A stretch of 64,000 nucleotides of DNA from contig JAJEKV010000051.1 of NCBI GenBank assembly GCA_021234155.1, forward strand, positions 8,202,105 to 8,266,104, given 5' to 3'. Under the pieces are notes generated by a model, which ran no database searches, was not told the origin of the DNA, and saw only the letters and a program-made list of their open reading frames with translations. Positions within the stretch are counted from its first letter, which is position 1; each line of letters starts with the position of its first letter. The DNA is from Isoetes taiwanensis. Taxonomy: Eukaryota > Streptophyta > Lycopodiopsida > Isoetales > Isoetaceae. Both the position numbers and the translations under genes were made by a program. Shown here piece by piece: positions 1 to 13,628 of the stretch.

Positions 1-2007
1 CAATAGGACGGATCTGTTAGCCCCAAGGCATATGAAAATTTTCTTTCAAAGTGGGTAAACTCTCGGCATAGAGTCATCCGTGTTTTCGGTTCTTTCTTTT
101 TTCTAGATTCGAGAATTTGGTACATTTTTAACCATTCTCTTTAAAATTCTTCGCTTTTTTGCAGATCTCAAACTTATCGAAATCCACCGGTTTCAAGACC
201 CTAAGATTAATTGCGTGTGTCAGATATATCAAATATGCAAGTAGATTGTTTGTTGTCAAGTCTTTTGGGTTTCGTACATTAACGCTGCTTAGGATTGTTG
301 TTGATGACCAGTAAGTTATGATTCTAAATTTTCTTATCCCACAAATAACAGTTTTAGAATGTGTTTCATGGGTGCTGACATGATCTCGAACACTACAGCC
401 AATGTAGCAAAAGTTCTCTTGACATCGAGTTTATATTATACCATAATTCAGAGATATACGTTTTTCACTGATAACCTAAAACTTGTAAAACAGGCAATTG
501 ATGATATGCATGCTTTGAAGGCGTAAGGAAGAAAAATTAATGTAAAGAAATATTTTGGATAGAAAACCTAGCAAAAGACATGAACATTCAGACAATTTGC
601 AAAAAAAAGGAAGAAAACTACTTCCCCCACCTCATCAAAATTGTGCATGATATCAAAGGCAAGAACAGCACTGTCAGTACAATGGCCGCCCCCCCCGACT
701 GGGCTGAGAAGGCCAAAACCTCAACAACATATTCCCTTCCCACTACAATGTGCCATGGCGTACTGGAAGATACAATGCTGGTGTCTATGTCAAGCGGGAT
801 ATTTGGTCGTCTTCCTAAAGAGGACAAAGGTGATAACACTAAACGCAGATTGGATGGAATCATGACATGAACTGTGGAGATTTGATGATGTCCTTTAACT
901 CTTATATCCTCAACCAAAACACTTGTGGCACCAAGTTCATTTGCAAATAATGCCCCTCTTATGTCGGGTCAATCAATGCCACGTAAGCATTGGTGACAAA
1001 CCATTGGTGGTATCGCGGATGGTAAATCAGACACCTGAAAGAGAAAGCATGAGGATCAATGCTAGTCAGACATTTGAGATAAGCTTAATAGGAACATCAA
1101 AAATGAATTACAGAAAGAAAAGAACCATTATCACCAACACATAACCAATGATACAGTGTCGTGTATAAACATTCCTATCTAGGCAAAATACCTTGACCAA
1201 TTTTAAGACTGCTTGTCCTTCCAGGGAGTTAACTACTACTTGCTTCAATTTCCTGAGCCGGTCACATTGTATACGCTTCTTTTTCATAGACATACACAGT
1301 GGCACATGTCCAATAAGAGAACTTAGGGATATTGCATGGCCTTTGGAAAGGCAGTGCACTCATGCTAGATAATTAGCATAAAGAATCAGCATATTTTGAG
1401 TTCATCATCACCTTTGTCCCAATCTTAAATTGATGAGTAGAAAAAACAATTAACCCCATGCGACATATGCCAAGGCATCTTTTGATTGTCAGACATGAAA
1501 AGTCTTGCTAACAAATCATACAATAGTCAATCACATATTTGCTTCAACGTGCTCTGAATCATGACAAAAACTCTCACTCACTTGTCAGATAATGTTGCCA
1601 TATATTTAACTAAAGATTTCGCTTAATGCTAGTTATAGTGCATTTAGAGATCAGTAGTAGAGATATACATGGGTGGCACACAAAATCAAGAAGTTTTGGC
1701 AGCGTTATTTGGTAGGACCTTTAAAGCAATTCAAGTCAAGACTCAAGATACCTTAATAGCAAGCTGCTTACTCTAATTCTTGACAGGGTATATCTTCTTC
1801 ATTCCTTTGAAACTAACAAGAGTACTGTACTGCTGAAAGGGCATGGGCATTTTTCAAGAGGAGCAACCGAATTAGAGAACATCAGTAGCTGTCTAGTATT
1901 CTATCCTGAGTGGTTGCTTGCATAAATACCAGATTTTAGCTGCATTTCAGTTAGCTTCAGGAAACTACACAGCAAAGAAAGTTAACTACAAACTAAACAT
2001 AGCATAC
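1..2007. other. No recognisable gene
   Basis: AT-rich sequence with only short open frames on both strands (for example around 580-920). None has recognisable protein content or clear splice signals. No repeat or RNA gene was recognised. If the exon at 2008-2224 (minus) is real, further exons of that gene should lie here, but I could not identify them. Confidence 0.5.
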
Positions 2008-2224
2008 CAACTGGGATGTTTTGGCGCAGAGTTTTTAGAGTATACTGAAGATGTGTCCCAGGAATGATATATAATGGAGAAGGTGGCTCAAGGGACATGG
2101 CTTCAGCAACCGTTATAATAATACTATCTTCCAATTCCTTCAAATATGGTTCAACCAGCTTTGCTGTCACAACTTCTTGCCCAGCATTGATTCCACGCAC
2201 AACATAAAGGTCAGAGGCATAACC
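2008..2224 (-). CDS. Isolated internal exon, tentative ATP-NAD-kinase-like protein
   Basis: On the minus strand an open stretch of 72 codons plus one base is bounded by a good acceptor (CTGCAG before GGTTATGCC) and a good donor (CAGTTG before GTATGC). That looks like a genuine internal exon. The translation contains LVEPYLKELEDSII followed by SPLYIIPGTHLQYTL. The second part vaguely resembles the LYxxGPGTT segment near the C-terminus of COG3199-type predicted ATP-NAD kinases, but this is a weak recollection of a family pattern, not a firm match. Neighbouring exons were not found, so the gene could be a remnant. Exon status is moderately supported; function is essentially unknown. Confidence 0.35.
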
Positions 2225-3414
2225 CTGCAGATCATCAAATGCAAGCCATTATTCAGCTCAAGTACAAAATGTCTCTATGGACATCCTAACTAGGTTTGGA
2301 GCATATTTTATCTACAAATTTTGCACCATCAAAAACACCAACAACCTATCTGGAAGCCAAAGATTTGTCCATGAAATATCCGGCTGCGCATTCAAAAGGC
2401 TTTCAAAAAGTATGATATTTATCACCAGAGCAAAGAAGATAAGCTGTATGCAAGCATATTTCGGCCCTAAAGCTTGGAGCTATGGCATGTAGTTGGCTTT
2501 GTCGGACTGCGCTATTGATTCCTGTGCTAGTTAACACACGAAACTAGGTTCTAAACTGAAGCTTTAAATTAGGCTCAGCATAACGTTTACCTTATTTGGG
2601 CAGGGACTGAGATGCTCCGGATAGTTTTAAGCCACAGAGCTTGGAATCATCTTCGTCACTGTATCTCTGCTTCTGGAAGGGCAAGGAAAGTAAAAATGCA
2701 TCTGGATAGCTCTTATAATCCCTCTGTAATGCTCGCTACGAATCAGAGAGCTTTCCATGAAACAAATGGCACATGGGTTGCTGATTAAAATATTATCCTG
2801 GCTCTCTTCCAGTAGACATCGAAGGTCCAAAACCTTAAGCACTGGGCCTGTGCAGATCAATCCGGGCAAAACGCTCTCTGCCTCCCTGATATGAACCAAG
2901 CTCCCAGCTCTTAAATTTGGTCTCCCAGCTCTTAGAATCGATCACAGCTCCCAGCCCCCATCTTTAGGGATCGTGATGTACAGAGACATGGCTAAGCAGA
3001 GCGCGAGCCTTAGCAATATGTTCGAACGAGGCAAAAACTTCAGCACACATTGTCTAAAGAAGAAATCTAGAGTTGGCAAGGCAAATCCGGCGACAATGGC
3101 TCTAATCCGCTTCGTTTTCCTAGATACAGAGCATAGAGAGAGCATAGAGCATGCTGATCGGCTTGCAGAGCAAGAAAGGGCAATGAAGTGCAAATGAAAA
3201 GTGAGAAGTGTAAATGAAAAGTGAAACCCAACACGTGTCTCTCACAGGTTTTTTTTCCATCAAAGAAATGGTGGTATAGGTACCTCTGATATACAAAAAC
3301 ATCTTCAAGTATTTTCATAGCGCTTCCAAGTCATGTTCCACATGCGTAATGAATAGATGGTTCAAATTACTGTTATATTCCGTCAATTTTATACGGCGTA
3401 ACATAGGCCTTTTT
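2225..3414. other. No recognisable gene
   Basis: Several short open frames occur on both strands, including one at 2627-2899 (minus, 90 residues), but none shows a family I recognise. Some could be missing exons of the gene represented at 2008-2224. Confidence 0.4.
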
Positions 3415-3640
3415 TTTGGAGCGGCGCCGCCGTTCATCACCGCCTGGTGCTCTGCTCTCCGACCTGCTCTGCTCTTCGACTTGCTCTGCTCTGTCTAGTG
3501 CTATTTCTGCTCTGCTCTTCTTTTTCTTCTATCTGACCATTTTCGCGAGATTCAAGTTGCATGATCTCCAATGATTCAAGCCATTGTCGCGAGATTCAAG
3601 TTGCATGATTTCCAATGATTCAAGTTCGCATATTCAGGTT
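3415..3640. repeat. CTGCTCTGCTC-rich stretch and 44-bp tandem duplication
   Basis: Positions about 3448-3530 carry repeated CTGCTCTGCTC-type pyrimidine motifs. From 3544 a unit beginning CGCGAGATTCAAGTTGCATG recurs 44 bp later at 3588 with one or two changes. Non-coding in appearance. Confidence 0.75.
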
Positions 3641-4204
3641 TGGCGAGATCCATTTTAAATCCTCAATAATCCATTTCGAGCCAAGCATTGCCCTCAGAAC
3701 TTAAAACATATCCATCTATATAAGCCGGAGTCAGAGAAGCATTTCTTGATGTTTCGATTTGAAAGGGTTTGTGCGCATTCCCGACCCTCATGCCCCGCTT
3801 CATAAGCTTTCCAATGCAGAGTCACATTAATCCAATGCTTCAAACCATTTTCGCTTTTTTGCCATAAGCAATCGATTTCCTTCCCCGCTTTTTTAAAAGA
3901 TTGAAATTAACCTTGCCATATCCATAGCCAAAACCTTCAAGAATAGATTCCATATCCAAAGATCCTAAAGACGGATTTTGGCCCCAGAAGCCTAAAAGCG
4001 CAGCATCTCAGAAGTATTTTTTGCATTATGGAAGCGGGACTCAAAGATTTTTGAAGCTTGCATTTCCAAGATTTAGTGTTTGTTGCCGCCATAGCCACCG
4101 GCCCCGCCATTGCCGCCATAGCCACGGGCTTCCCCGCCATTGCCGCCAAGAACCGCCGCGGCAAAGATATGGTTCGTAATTTGAACCATCTATTCATTAC
4201 GTTT
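3641..4204. other. No gene; GC-rich GCCGCCATAGCC repeat
   Basis: Nothing recognisable except about 4084-4160, where GCCGCCATAGCC and CCCGCCATTGCC motifs recur in imperfect tandem. The resulting Ala/Ile-rich translation is a repeat artefact. Confidence 0.5.
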
Positions 4205-4358
4205 GATAATCAACGGCTCTCGGATATTGCGCCGATAAAGTGGTTCGGGGCGCCGCCACCCTCGGCGGTGCACCGCGTCGCGCCGCCCTTCAGGCGCGCC
4301 TACTGGGCGGAGCCTTCGCCACTTTACAAGGCGCAATATCCTCCAGCCGTTGATTATC
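4205..4358. mobile_element. GC-rich foldback element with about 40-bp arms
   Basis: The left arm (4205-4243) starts GATAATCAACGGCT, continues through ATATTGCGCC and ends near TAAAGTGG. The right arm (about 4315-4358) is its inverted complement and ends AGCCGTTGATTATC. The roughly 70-bp loop is very rich in CGCC motifs, unlike the AT-rich surroundings. The structure fits a small foldback or MITE-like element. No convincing target-site duplication was found. Confidence 0.75.
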
Positions 4359-4709
4359 TAATACATCATGCATGCCTCTAGGCATCAACATAAGTGTTAG
4401 CGCACTCATACAATTCTATTCCTCATACTATGACAAAGAGCCCGAACACCAGAGTGGACAATTATAAAATTGGCAAAGCAAAGCGCTTGAACTATACTTT
4501 TGTGTTATCCACGTCTCAAAGACATTTTATTGGTTATCTTCCACAAGCAACAATTCTGCAAGTCATTGTATAATAGAGTGAAGTAAATGTCGTCTTCAGT
4601 GGACGTATTTAAAGTCAGCCGGTCATATTTGCATTATGATATTTTGTACTAAGTGTTTTTTGCTTTTGTATACAGGAATGGCAAGTAGATTGCCATTCTT
4701 GTAACGTGG
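4359..4709. other. No gene seen
   Basis: AT-rich intergenic sequence between two inverted-repeat elements. A short motif, CTAAGTGTTTTTT near 4651, also occurs as a direct copy at the outer end of the next element (about 4974-4986). Confidence 0.5.
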
Positions 4710-4983
4710 AAACACTTAGGAAGCATTCTGCCAGGAGTAAAAATGATCGGAATGCTGAGTAAATGCTCTAGAATGCTGGGTAAATGCTCAAGAATGCTAG
4801 TAAATGCTTCGGAATGAAGGGTAAAGGTGCCGTAGTAGGAGCTGGTCGGAGCAGAGTCGCGGTAGAAGCCGTCGGAGAAGAAGACGTCGAAGTAAAAAAA
4901 TTTCTGTGAACTTTCTTGGTTTGAAACAGTGCCACGTGGCACGACGCTAGTGGTGGACGCGGCAGAATGCCTCCTAAGTGTTT
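4710..4983. mobile_element. Small inverted-repeat element with internal minisatellite
   Basis: Arms of 23 bp, 4710-4732 (AAACACTTAGGAAGCATTC and following) and 4961-4983, are inverted complements with one mismatch. Between them, 4745-4825 holds three to four imperfect copies of a unit of about 25 bp built on GAATGCT and GTAAATGCT. The ends match a MITE-like architecture; superfamily unknown. Confidence 0.6.
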
Positions 4984-5014
4984 TTTACTGCTTAAGAAAT
5001 TAAAATGCAACTTA

Positions 5015-5655
5015 GGGCGAAATCACACTAGTGGACGCCCAAGAAAGGGTTTTTTTGTCGTTTTTGGCGGGGTTGTGGAAGCCCGTGATTTTTGTATCAC
5101 ATCTGGCCCAAAATCTCTTCACCCTATCGTAATGACGGCAGAAGAAAAATCGCAGATATACCCGGATGAAGCTGTTTTGCTCCAGATTTGTCACGATTAG
5201 ACTCAAACCGCTTCTAATGGCATCGATTCCCCTAAAATTTCGAAATCATGTTTCTAAATCGCCTAAATCAAAACCGTTACTTAATCGTCCTAGTTTTCTT
5301 CGATTTCGGTTCGATTTTCTCTCCTCCAGCATGATTGCAAGTGTTTTCCCTGTTTCGGCATCACAATGAACAAATCCGGTCTTGAAATCGTGTAGAAGGA
5401 TCAATCCGGGTTTCCTCAAGAACCCTATAATTTCTGTCTGATCGATGATTTTGTGCAACGTGGCAATGAGCTGGCAGTGGCCAAGAACTTGGGCAGGGGG
5501 TAGCCCCCGCCCAGGATTTTGGGGCATGCCCAGGAATTAATGTGTTTTGGGCACCCCCAGTGTGATAAGGGGTGCGCCCAAGAAACATGATGCTTGAAAT
5601 TTGATTGGTGGAGATGTTTTATAAAACTTGGGTGTCCATAAGTGTGATTTCACCC
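5015..5655. mobile_element. Tourist/PIF-Harbinger-like MITE upstream of adenylosuccinate synthetase
   Basis: Inverted repeats of 29 bp at 5015-5043 (starting GGGCGAAATCACACTAGTGG) and 5627-5655 are complementary with a few mismatches. Each end is flanked by TTA (5012-5014 and 5656-5658), the 3-bp TWA-type target duplication typical of PIF/Harbinger elements and Tourist MITEs. A second GC-rich inverted repeat (CTTGGGC ... GCCCAAG, about 5489-5583) sits inside. The element ends about 80 bp before the start codon of the gene at 5735, so it probably occupies its promoter or 5' leader. Confidence 0.75.
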
Positions 5656-5734
5656 TTAAACCCCTTTTGTTTGTCCTATGTGGTTGCTGCGAATCAGGGT
5701 TCTGTTATTTTTTTCGAACGAAGCTTGAGTGATC

Positions 5735-7899
<2,165 letters not shown>

Positions 7900-7999
7900 G
7901 TTATCTTCCATTTGAAAAAGAAGATACCTACCTGGTTGGGATGCTCTTATCGCAAAGGATTCATAATTTATCTTCTCTTTGCAAAAAAGATATCTACCT

Positions 8000-9834
8000 T
8001 TTTTTTGCAGCAAAGTAACTGCAGAACAAAGATGTCCAATGACAATTATTCTTTCTTTATTTCTACCTTTGAATGCTGGCGAAAATTACGTATACATGAT
8101 GACGGACTTTCAGTAATTGATCTTGCATCCTTTACAAACATGAAAGTAGTCAATGTACAATGTTGATATGCTTAAGAAGGGATGACTGATGGATGTCAAG
8201 GCCCTGGGGGTATTCAAAGCTAACTGCATCAAAATCCTAACCAAACTGGAAAAATAAAAAGTTAATGTGAAATCACAAAGGCATGAAAACAAGAGCATTT
8301 AGCATTTCTGTACCAGGGATGTTCTTAGAGACAAACTATTTGCCACAAGGTCATGTTAATTCTGAATCTTGGATAACTTACATGGTCCTTCTTTTAGTTC
8401 TATATTGTCCCTAACCTGCCAAAATCTGCCGGGCAACCGAAGAAGAGGAAGAGCTTCCACCTGATGCCTGCTTCAAGGATTCCCCTTATTTGTTAGTTTT
8501 ATTATTTTAATCTACTTTCTTAGTTTTCCAGGGATTGTGGTTTCATTCAAAAGAACAAATCTCAAGTGGAATGAGCTTCTAGCAATTTGAAAGCCCGGCT
8601 GTAAGCTTACAAGATTTATCCATGGTTAAGCAAAGTTTTAGAACTTATGGCCTTTTTTGCCCTTTTTCTGCAGATTTCAAGCCTTCGGCTTATTGTGGAG
8701 CAGTGTATATCAAACCACTTCAAGGCAAAAACTTTACAATGCTGTAAACTGCAGAAAGCTTTGCATACAGCATAAGCAAAGGTATAATCCATAACACTTG
8801 TCTCGTATATTACTTGCAAAATAAGCCAGGAACTACCTTCTTTGAAGACAAGTGGCCATGCAACATCACTAGTCTTTTTTGCTACAACCAGAGTTTTGGA
8901 ACTCTGTTATTGATGCTTGCTATGGAGCTGCACTATCACAACTCTCTTTTGTGCTTAACAACAAAGTGCCGAGGTAAGAGACTATATTTATGATAAGCCT
9001 TCACAAGAGAAGTGGCATAACTGGAGCTCTATTTCCTTCTTGACCTTTGATCTTGCATCCCTTTTATTCCAGAAACATCTCTGCTTATCATTGATGACAG
9101 TGGATGCTTTGACTTCTAGCACCTGAGACTTTCACTAAATGCTGCAACCTTCAAGCATCCAATGCTACATTCAGATCTACAGTTTGACGATTACATTGAG
9201 TACGCTCGTTATTTATGCATCCTTCAATATTCTTCCAGGTAATCAGGTCTGGCAAAGCCTGGCTTACGCTTACGGTTTCCTATTCAACATTCTTCCTCTC
9301 TTCCACCTCACTTTTTATTCACATTGGTGAGATTCTATATTGCAAATGTTGAGTCCTAAGATGAAGGATGTCATATTGCAATAGGTTTTCCTGCTTGATC
9401 TTGCAATTGTCGTGTACAATACTAGAAGGCAAGCAAGTTGAAGGGGTAATGGACCATTTGAAGATTGTAGATTCTTAATGAAGTAGAAAAAGGTGAAAAA
9501 ACGCCATGCTGCTACTGTTATTTGGATTTTTGAAATATTCTATGTTATTTGCTGCTATCGTCCTATATGCATTTGCTACATGCTAGGAGACTTAATCGAG
9601 ACCTTGCCATGATTGTAGTTTATGTGCCACGTGTCATACATAGATTCAAACCCTGAATGTCGACTATATTTTTTTGGCTCCTGGGTTTTTGTCTGCGGCC
9701 TTCTCCGGCAGCTGTTCCAGCGATTCAAGCCATATCAGCGGTTTCAGCCATGATTTCCAGTGATTCTTCTAATTTCAAGCGATTCTACACAACTTTTGAA
9801 AATCTAACAGGATTTGGAAGACCTTTTTTGCTGC
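8000..9834. other. Intergenic, nothing recognised
   Basis: AT-rich sequence downstream of adenylosuccinate synthetase. Only short unrelated open frames; no repeat, RNA gene or transposon protein recognised. Confidence 0.5.
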
Positions 9835-11698
9835 AGAATGTATTAACACTAAGAAAGTTGACACTGAAAGAGCATGTTTTCCATTCAAAATAGGAGAGCA
9901 CTTATACATCATGTGTCGGTGGTCAGAATAGAAATTCCCAACCAACCTGCATGGAAAGATTATGGCAACTCCATGTTTCCTGGGACATGCTAGACTCGAC
10001 TGTGAACAAACCCTAACAACAGATAACAGAACTTTAGATAACAGACAAGGACTTAAACATGATGACTCAGCAATAGACCAATAATACTTGTCGACAATTT
10101 TACCAATGCCCACACTCCCTCTCAAGTATGAGTTGGTCTGGAATACTTGCTGACTCGGCAAACTGCAAAAACAATCAAAATGACAGAAAACAAATGAACT
10201 CCAGGAGCCATGATGCTCAGTTTTAACCCACGAAGCTCCATGTCTTGTAATGCTTAGATTTTAACCACGCCAAGTTCTTCAAGACATTCAGTAAACCTTT
10301 TCTTTGGTAGAGGTTTAGTAAATACATCAGCTATCAGCTGTCATATGAGTGCTCACATGATGAATGATAATCTTGCCTTCCTCTACCTTTTCTCTAGTAA
10401 AATGGTACTGGGTCTCAATGTGCTTGGCTTTCGAAAAATTGCTCGGATTTTTAACCAAACTTACAGCGGCCCTATTATCATTAGAAAGAACAGTAGGTTC
10501 CTTCTGCTCAGCCAAAAGGTCTTTCATCTTTCATCAATCTCCTAAGCCATATGGCTTCCTTTGCTGCTGCACACACGTCCATATACTCCAGGTACTTACC
10601 GCAATGGCTTTTTGTTTTTTGCTGGACCAGCTTACTACTCCCCCTTGCAGCTGGAAAGAGAAGCCAGTGTGAGACTTGCGAGTGGCCAAGTCACTTGCAA
10701 GTCACTTGCATAATCAGCATCAACATGACCCGAAAGTAGGAGTTTAGTAGCAGAGTTACCATGATAGGTAATACCAAGATTGGGATGAGCATGGAGATAG
10801 CGAAAATTTGTTTAAGTGCCTGCTAATGTGAAGGGCCAGGATGCTCCATGAACTAACTCACGGTTATGACACTCTCTGCCAAATCTGGTCTGCTGCATAC
10901 CATGAAATGCATGAGAGAACCAACGATGCTGCGGTATGGAATATCCAATTCATGGTCCTTTGAAACACCTGACTCAAATTCAAAAGTTAAAGCACAATTG
11001 GTGTCAGGAGTGCTCCTACTTCATATGGCATTTCTGCAACAAAGAGTCAATATCTTTGGATCGATGAAGAGTGATGCTCTGAGCGTTCTTGTCTCGAAGA
11101 ACCTGCATGCCCAGAAAATACTTTAAACCACTCAAATCAGTCATATGAAATCGTCGAGCCAAACTCTGCTTAGTATTTGCCATAAGGCAAGAATCGTTGG
11201 CTGCAAGGATGAGGTCGTCCACATAGAGAAAAACTATGACAATGGAGGACCCGTGCTGCTTGATGTAAATATTCCAATCTACATTACTTCTTAGAAAGCC
11301 TTGGGCAGTGAAAAAGGCATAAATGGTTTTGTACCATAAGCGGGGGACTGTTTCAGTCCATAGATAGCTCGCTTAAACTTGCAAACAAGGCCATCTTGCC
11401 CTTTAGCATATCCTGGGGGCTGTTTCATATAGATTTCATCATGCAATTTGCCATGCAAGAAAGCACACTTGACATCTGCCATGCAAGAAAGCACACTTGA
11501 CATCCACCTGTTGCAGCAGGTCAAGGTCTAAGGCAGCACCTATTGCCAAGTCCACTCGGACAGAAGTGAGCCTAGCTAGTGGAGCAAATTTGTTGCCAAG
11601 TCCACTCGGACAGAAGTGAGCCTAGCTAGTGGAGCAAATTTGTCATGATAGTCAATGCCCTCCGATAGGACGCTGCCTTGTGGCGTGACGTTAAAATC
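9835..11698 (-). mobile_element. Ty1/Copia retrotransposon remnant (RT and RNase H)
   Basis: Reading the minus strand, the 5' side (about 11690-11520) encodes a RT entry region around LARLTSVRVD, then [20 protein letters not shown] and [10 protein letters not shown] (about 11480-11300). The catalytic motif YVDDLILA is near 11220, LKYFLGMQVLRD follows, and RNase H spans about 10545-10330 (SNFSKAKHIETQYHFTREKV) with a terminal VFTKPLPKKR motif near 10290. Frameshifts, stops and two tandem duplications break the frame. A purine-rich GAGAGGGAGTG near 10120 could be the polypurine tract, placing a degenerate 3' LTR at roughly 9835-10118 (inference). Gag, protease and integrase are missing: the upstream side stops at the CTT microsatellite. 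Confidence 0.85.
11450..11642. repeat. 28-bp and 50-bp tandem duplications inside the Copia remnant
   Basis: GCCATGCAAGAAAGCACACT occurs at 11450 and again at 11478. A 50-bp unit starting TTGCCAAGTCCACTCGGACA occurs at 11543 and again, nearly perfectly, at 11593. Both duplicate RT coding sequence. Confidence 0.9.
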
Positions 11699-11910
11699 TC
11701 TTCTTCTTCTTCTTCTTCTTCTTCTTCTTCTTCTTCTTCTTCTTCTTCTTCTTCTTCTTCTTCTTCTTCTTCTTCTTCTTCTTCTTCTTCTTCTTCTTCT
11801 TCTTCTTCTTCTTCTTCTTCTTCTTCTTCTTCTTCTTCTTCTTCTTCTTCTTCTTCTTCTTCTTCTTCTTCTTCTTCTTCTTCTTCTTCTTCTTCTTCTT
11901 CTTCTTCTTT
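11699..11910. repeat. Pure CTT/GAA microsatellite, about 70 units
   Basis: An uninterrupted run of TTC triplets about 210 bp long at the 5' truncation edge of the Copia remnant. Poly-Ser, poly-Leu and poly-Glu translations of this stretch are artefacts. Confidence 0.98.
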
Positions 11911-12685
11911 TGAGAGCATCCTCTAGAATGTTACCCGCAAAGTTACATGCCTCAATATTTAGATGTTTTAATAATCGAAGTTAACATATTTCAGAATGAA
12001 TATTTCCTGTTGTATTATGGGAGGAAGCAGCCTTATGGGATGGGTATGCTATTGCCCTAAGGCTCATCTAGAGAGTGCATGAAGAAGACATTGAGCTTTA
12101 AATATGATAAAATCAGGCATGTATCATGCTAGCTTTTGAAACTCAATACCCATTGAAGTAATTCTTTGCCAAGATAAATGTTCACAGCCAAAACATTCCA
12201 GAAACTTATAACGAAGACAATAAATCTTTGCAAGGATGGGTTCTTGATGGTGCATCAAGAAGGAATCTACCGATGCCAAAACAAAATCAAGTAATTTAAG
12301 AACTAGGTGTTAGTTTGTTTACCTGCGTAGTTTTTCCTGCCAAGCCTCACAACCAAATATTAAAGCCATATTTCATGCAACAGTTCCAGTCCTTGCACTG
12401 CCAGCATCTTTTAAAAGTCCACGTCAGAATGCAGATTCACGTTGAGAAAACTAAAAAAAATGGCTTATCAAGGATACTTCACCGAAATCGAAGAGCAAGA
12501 GGAAAGGCGAAGAGCAAGAGGAAAAATGGCAAAAGCGGCTACTTGCACTGGAGGCCAGAGGCGATGCTAGAAGAAGGGAATTTTGCACGTGGCGTACACG
12601 TAGGATACACGTGGCATACATGTATATAGGCTAGAATTGCATGAAATCGTGCACCTCGGGTTAGGCAACCCTGCTAAATACCCTT
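11911..12685. other. Intergenic, nothing recognised
   Basis: AT-rich unique-looking sequence. A short frame at 12315-12629 (+) is Lys/Arg-rich in the middle but matches no family I know. Confidence 0.5.
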
Positions 12686-13010
12686 ATGAGTTTATGTAAT
12701 TACCAAAATGCCTTTATGAGTTTCAAAATTACCAAAATGCCCCTGCCTCAAATAAATACACTGTATAAACTAAACATACAAACAAATGATCAATTTGCCC
12801 CTACACACCAAGCTTAATTACCGAAATATCCCTACACACCAAAGTTAATTACCAAAATGCCATTGCATACCAATTTTGATCAATCTACACCAAACCTAAT
12901 CACTGGAATGCCCTACACAACAAACTTAATTACAAAATACCCTACACACCAAACTTAATTACCAAAAAGCCCTTACATATCAATCCTACTCAACCTACAC
13001 TAAATGCCTC
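12686..13010. repeat. Degenerate minisatellite, unit of about 35 bp
   Basis: Imperfect copies of a unit built from CCCTACACACCAAACTTAAT and TACCAAAATG recur about eight times between 12700 and 13000, with unit lengths drifting around 35 bp. Confidence 0.7.
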
Positions 13011-13099
13011 ACGAATAGAAGTTTGAATTTAACAAAGAGATTATAAAAGTTCCAATCATCACTGAATTGGAGCCCTACAACTGTGTGCATTGTGTCCCT

Positions 13100-13190
13100 T
13101 TCCATTACATCTTCCACAATGTTGTTCCTCTTCTGTGGACGTTAAAATATACTTCCTTCCTTCTTTCCTTCTCTACATCTTCTTCTCTTG
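13100..13190 (+). mobile_element. 3'-end fragment of the GTGGACG-tail LINE family
   Basis: TCTGTGGACGTTAAAATA followed by a TTCCT-rich tail matches the 3' end of the LINE copies at 23640-24446 and 25295-26190 (GTGGACGTTAAAAAAT plus a pentanucleotide tail). Only the extreme 3' end is recognisable. Confidence 0.5.
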
Positions 13191-13628
13191 TGCGTATGCA
13201 TTTGGTTTTTGGATGTCTAAAAGGTCTGCACATGGCTGGTGGTAACATGCCTCCGATAGCTTTTTTTTTTTTTTTTTTTTTTTGAAAGCAAGAGACAGTT
13301 TTGTCATTAATTATAAAATCTCAAGTACATAGCATAGATGTGTTTAATGGGAAAACACATAATCAGCATTGATAAGCAGCTAAGAGTCTCGTATTATAGG
13401 AATTATGAGCCCTTTAACATGCAAATGAAGTATTCACAACTGTGATAGTCTAAGATAGCCAAAATGATCGAAAATACAGATAATCAGTCGAAGAAGAACC
13501 GTTTAGCTTGAGATGGAAAATTTCTTGAACAGTGAGCACCTGCGAAACAGATAATCTTTCCCAAAAATAAACCTAGATCAGAGTTAGAACAGAGCAGGAT
13601 CATGCTTAAGACAGGGTAATGAAGATGT

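Noticed and set aside
11626-11984. Long poly-Leu, poly-Ser and poly-Glu frames
   Set aside because: Direct translation of the CTT/GAA microsatellite in three frames.
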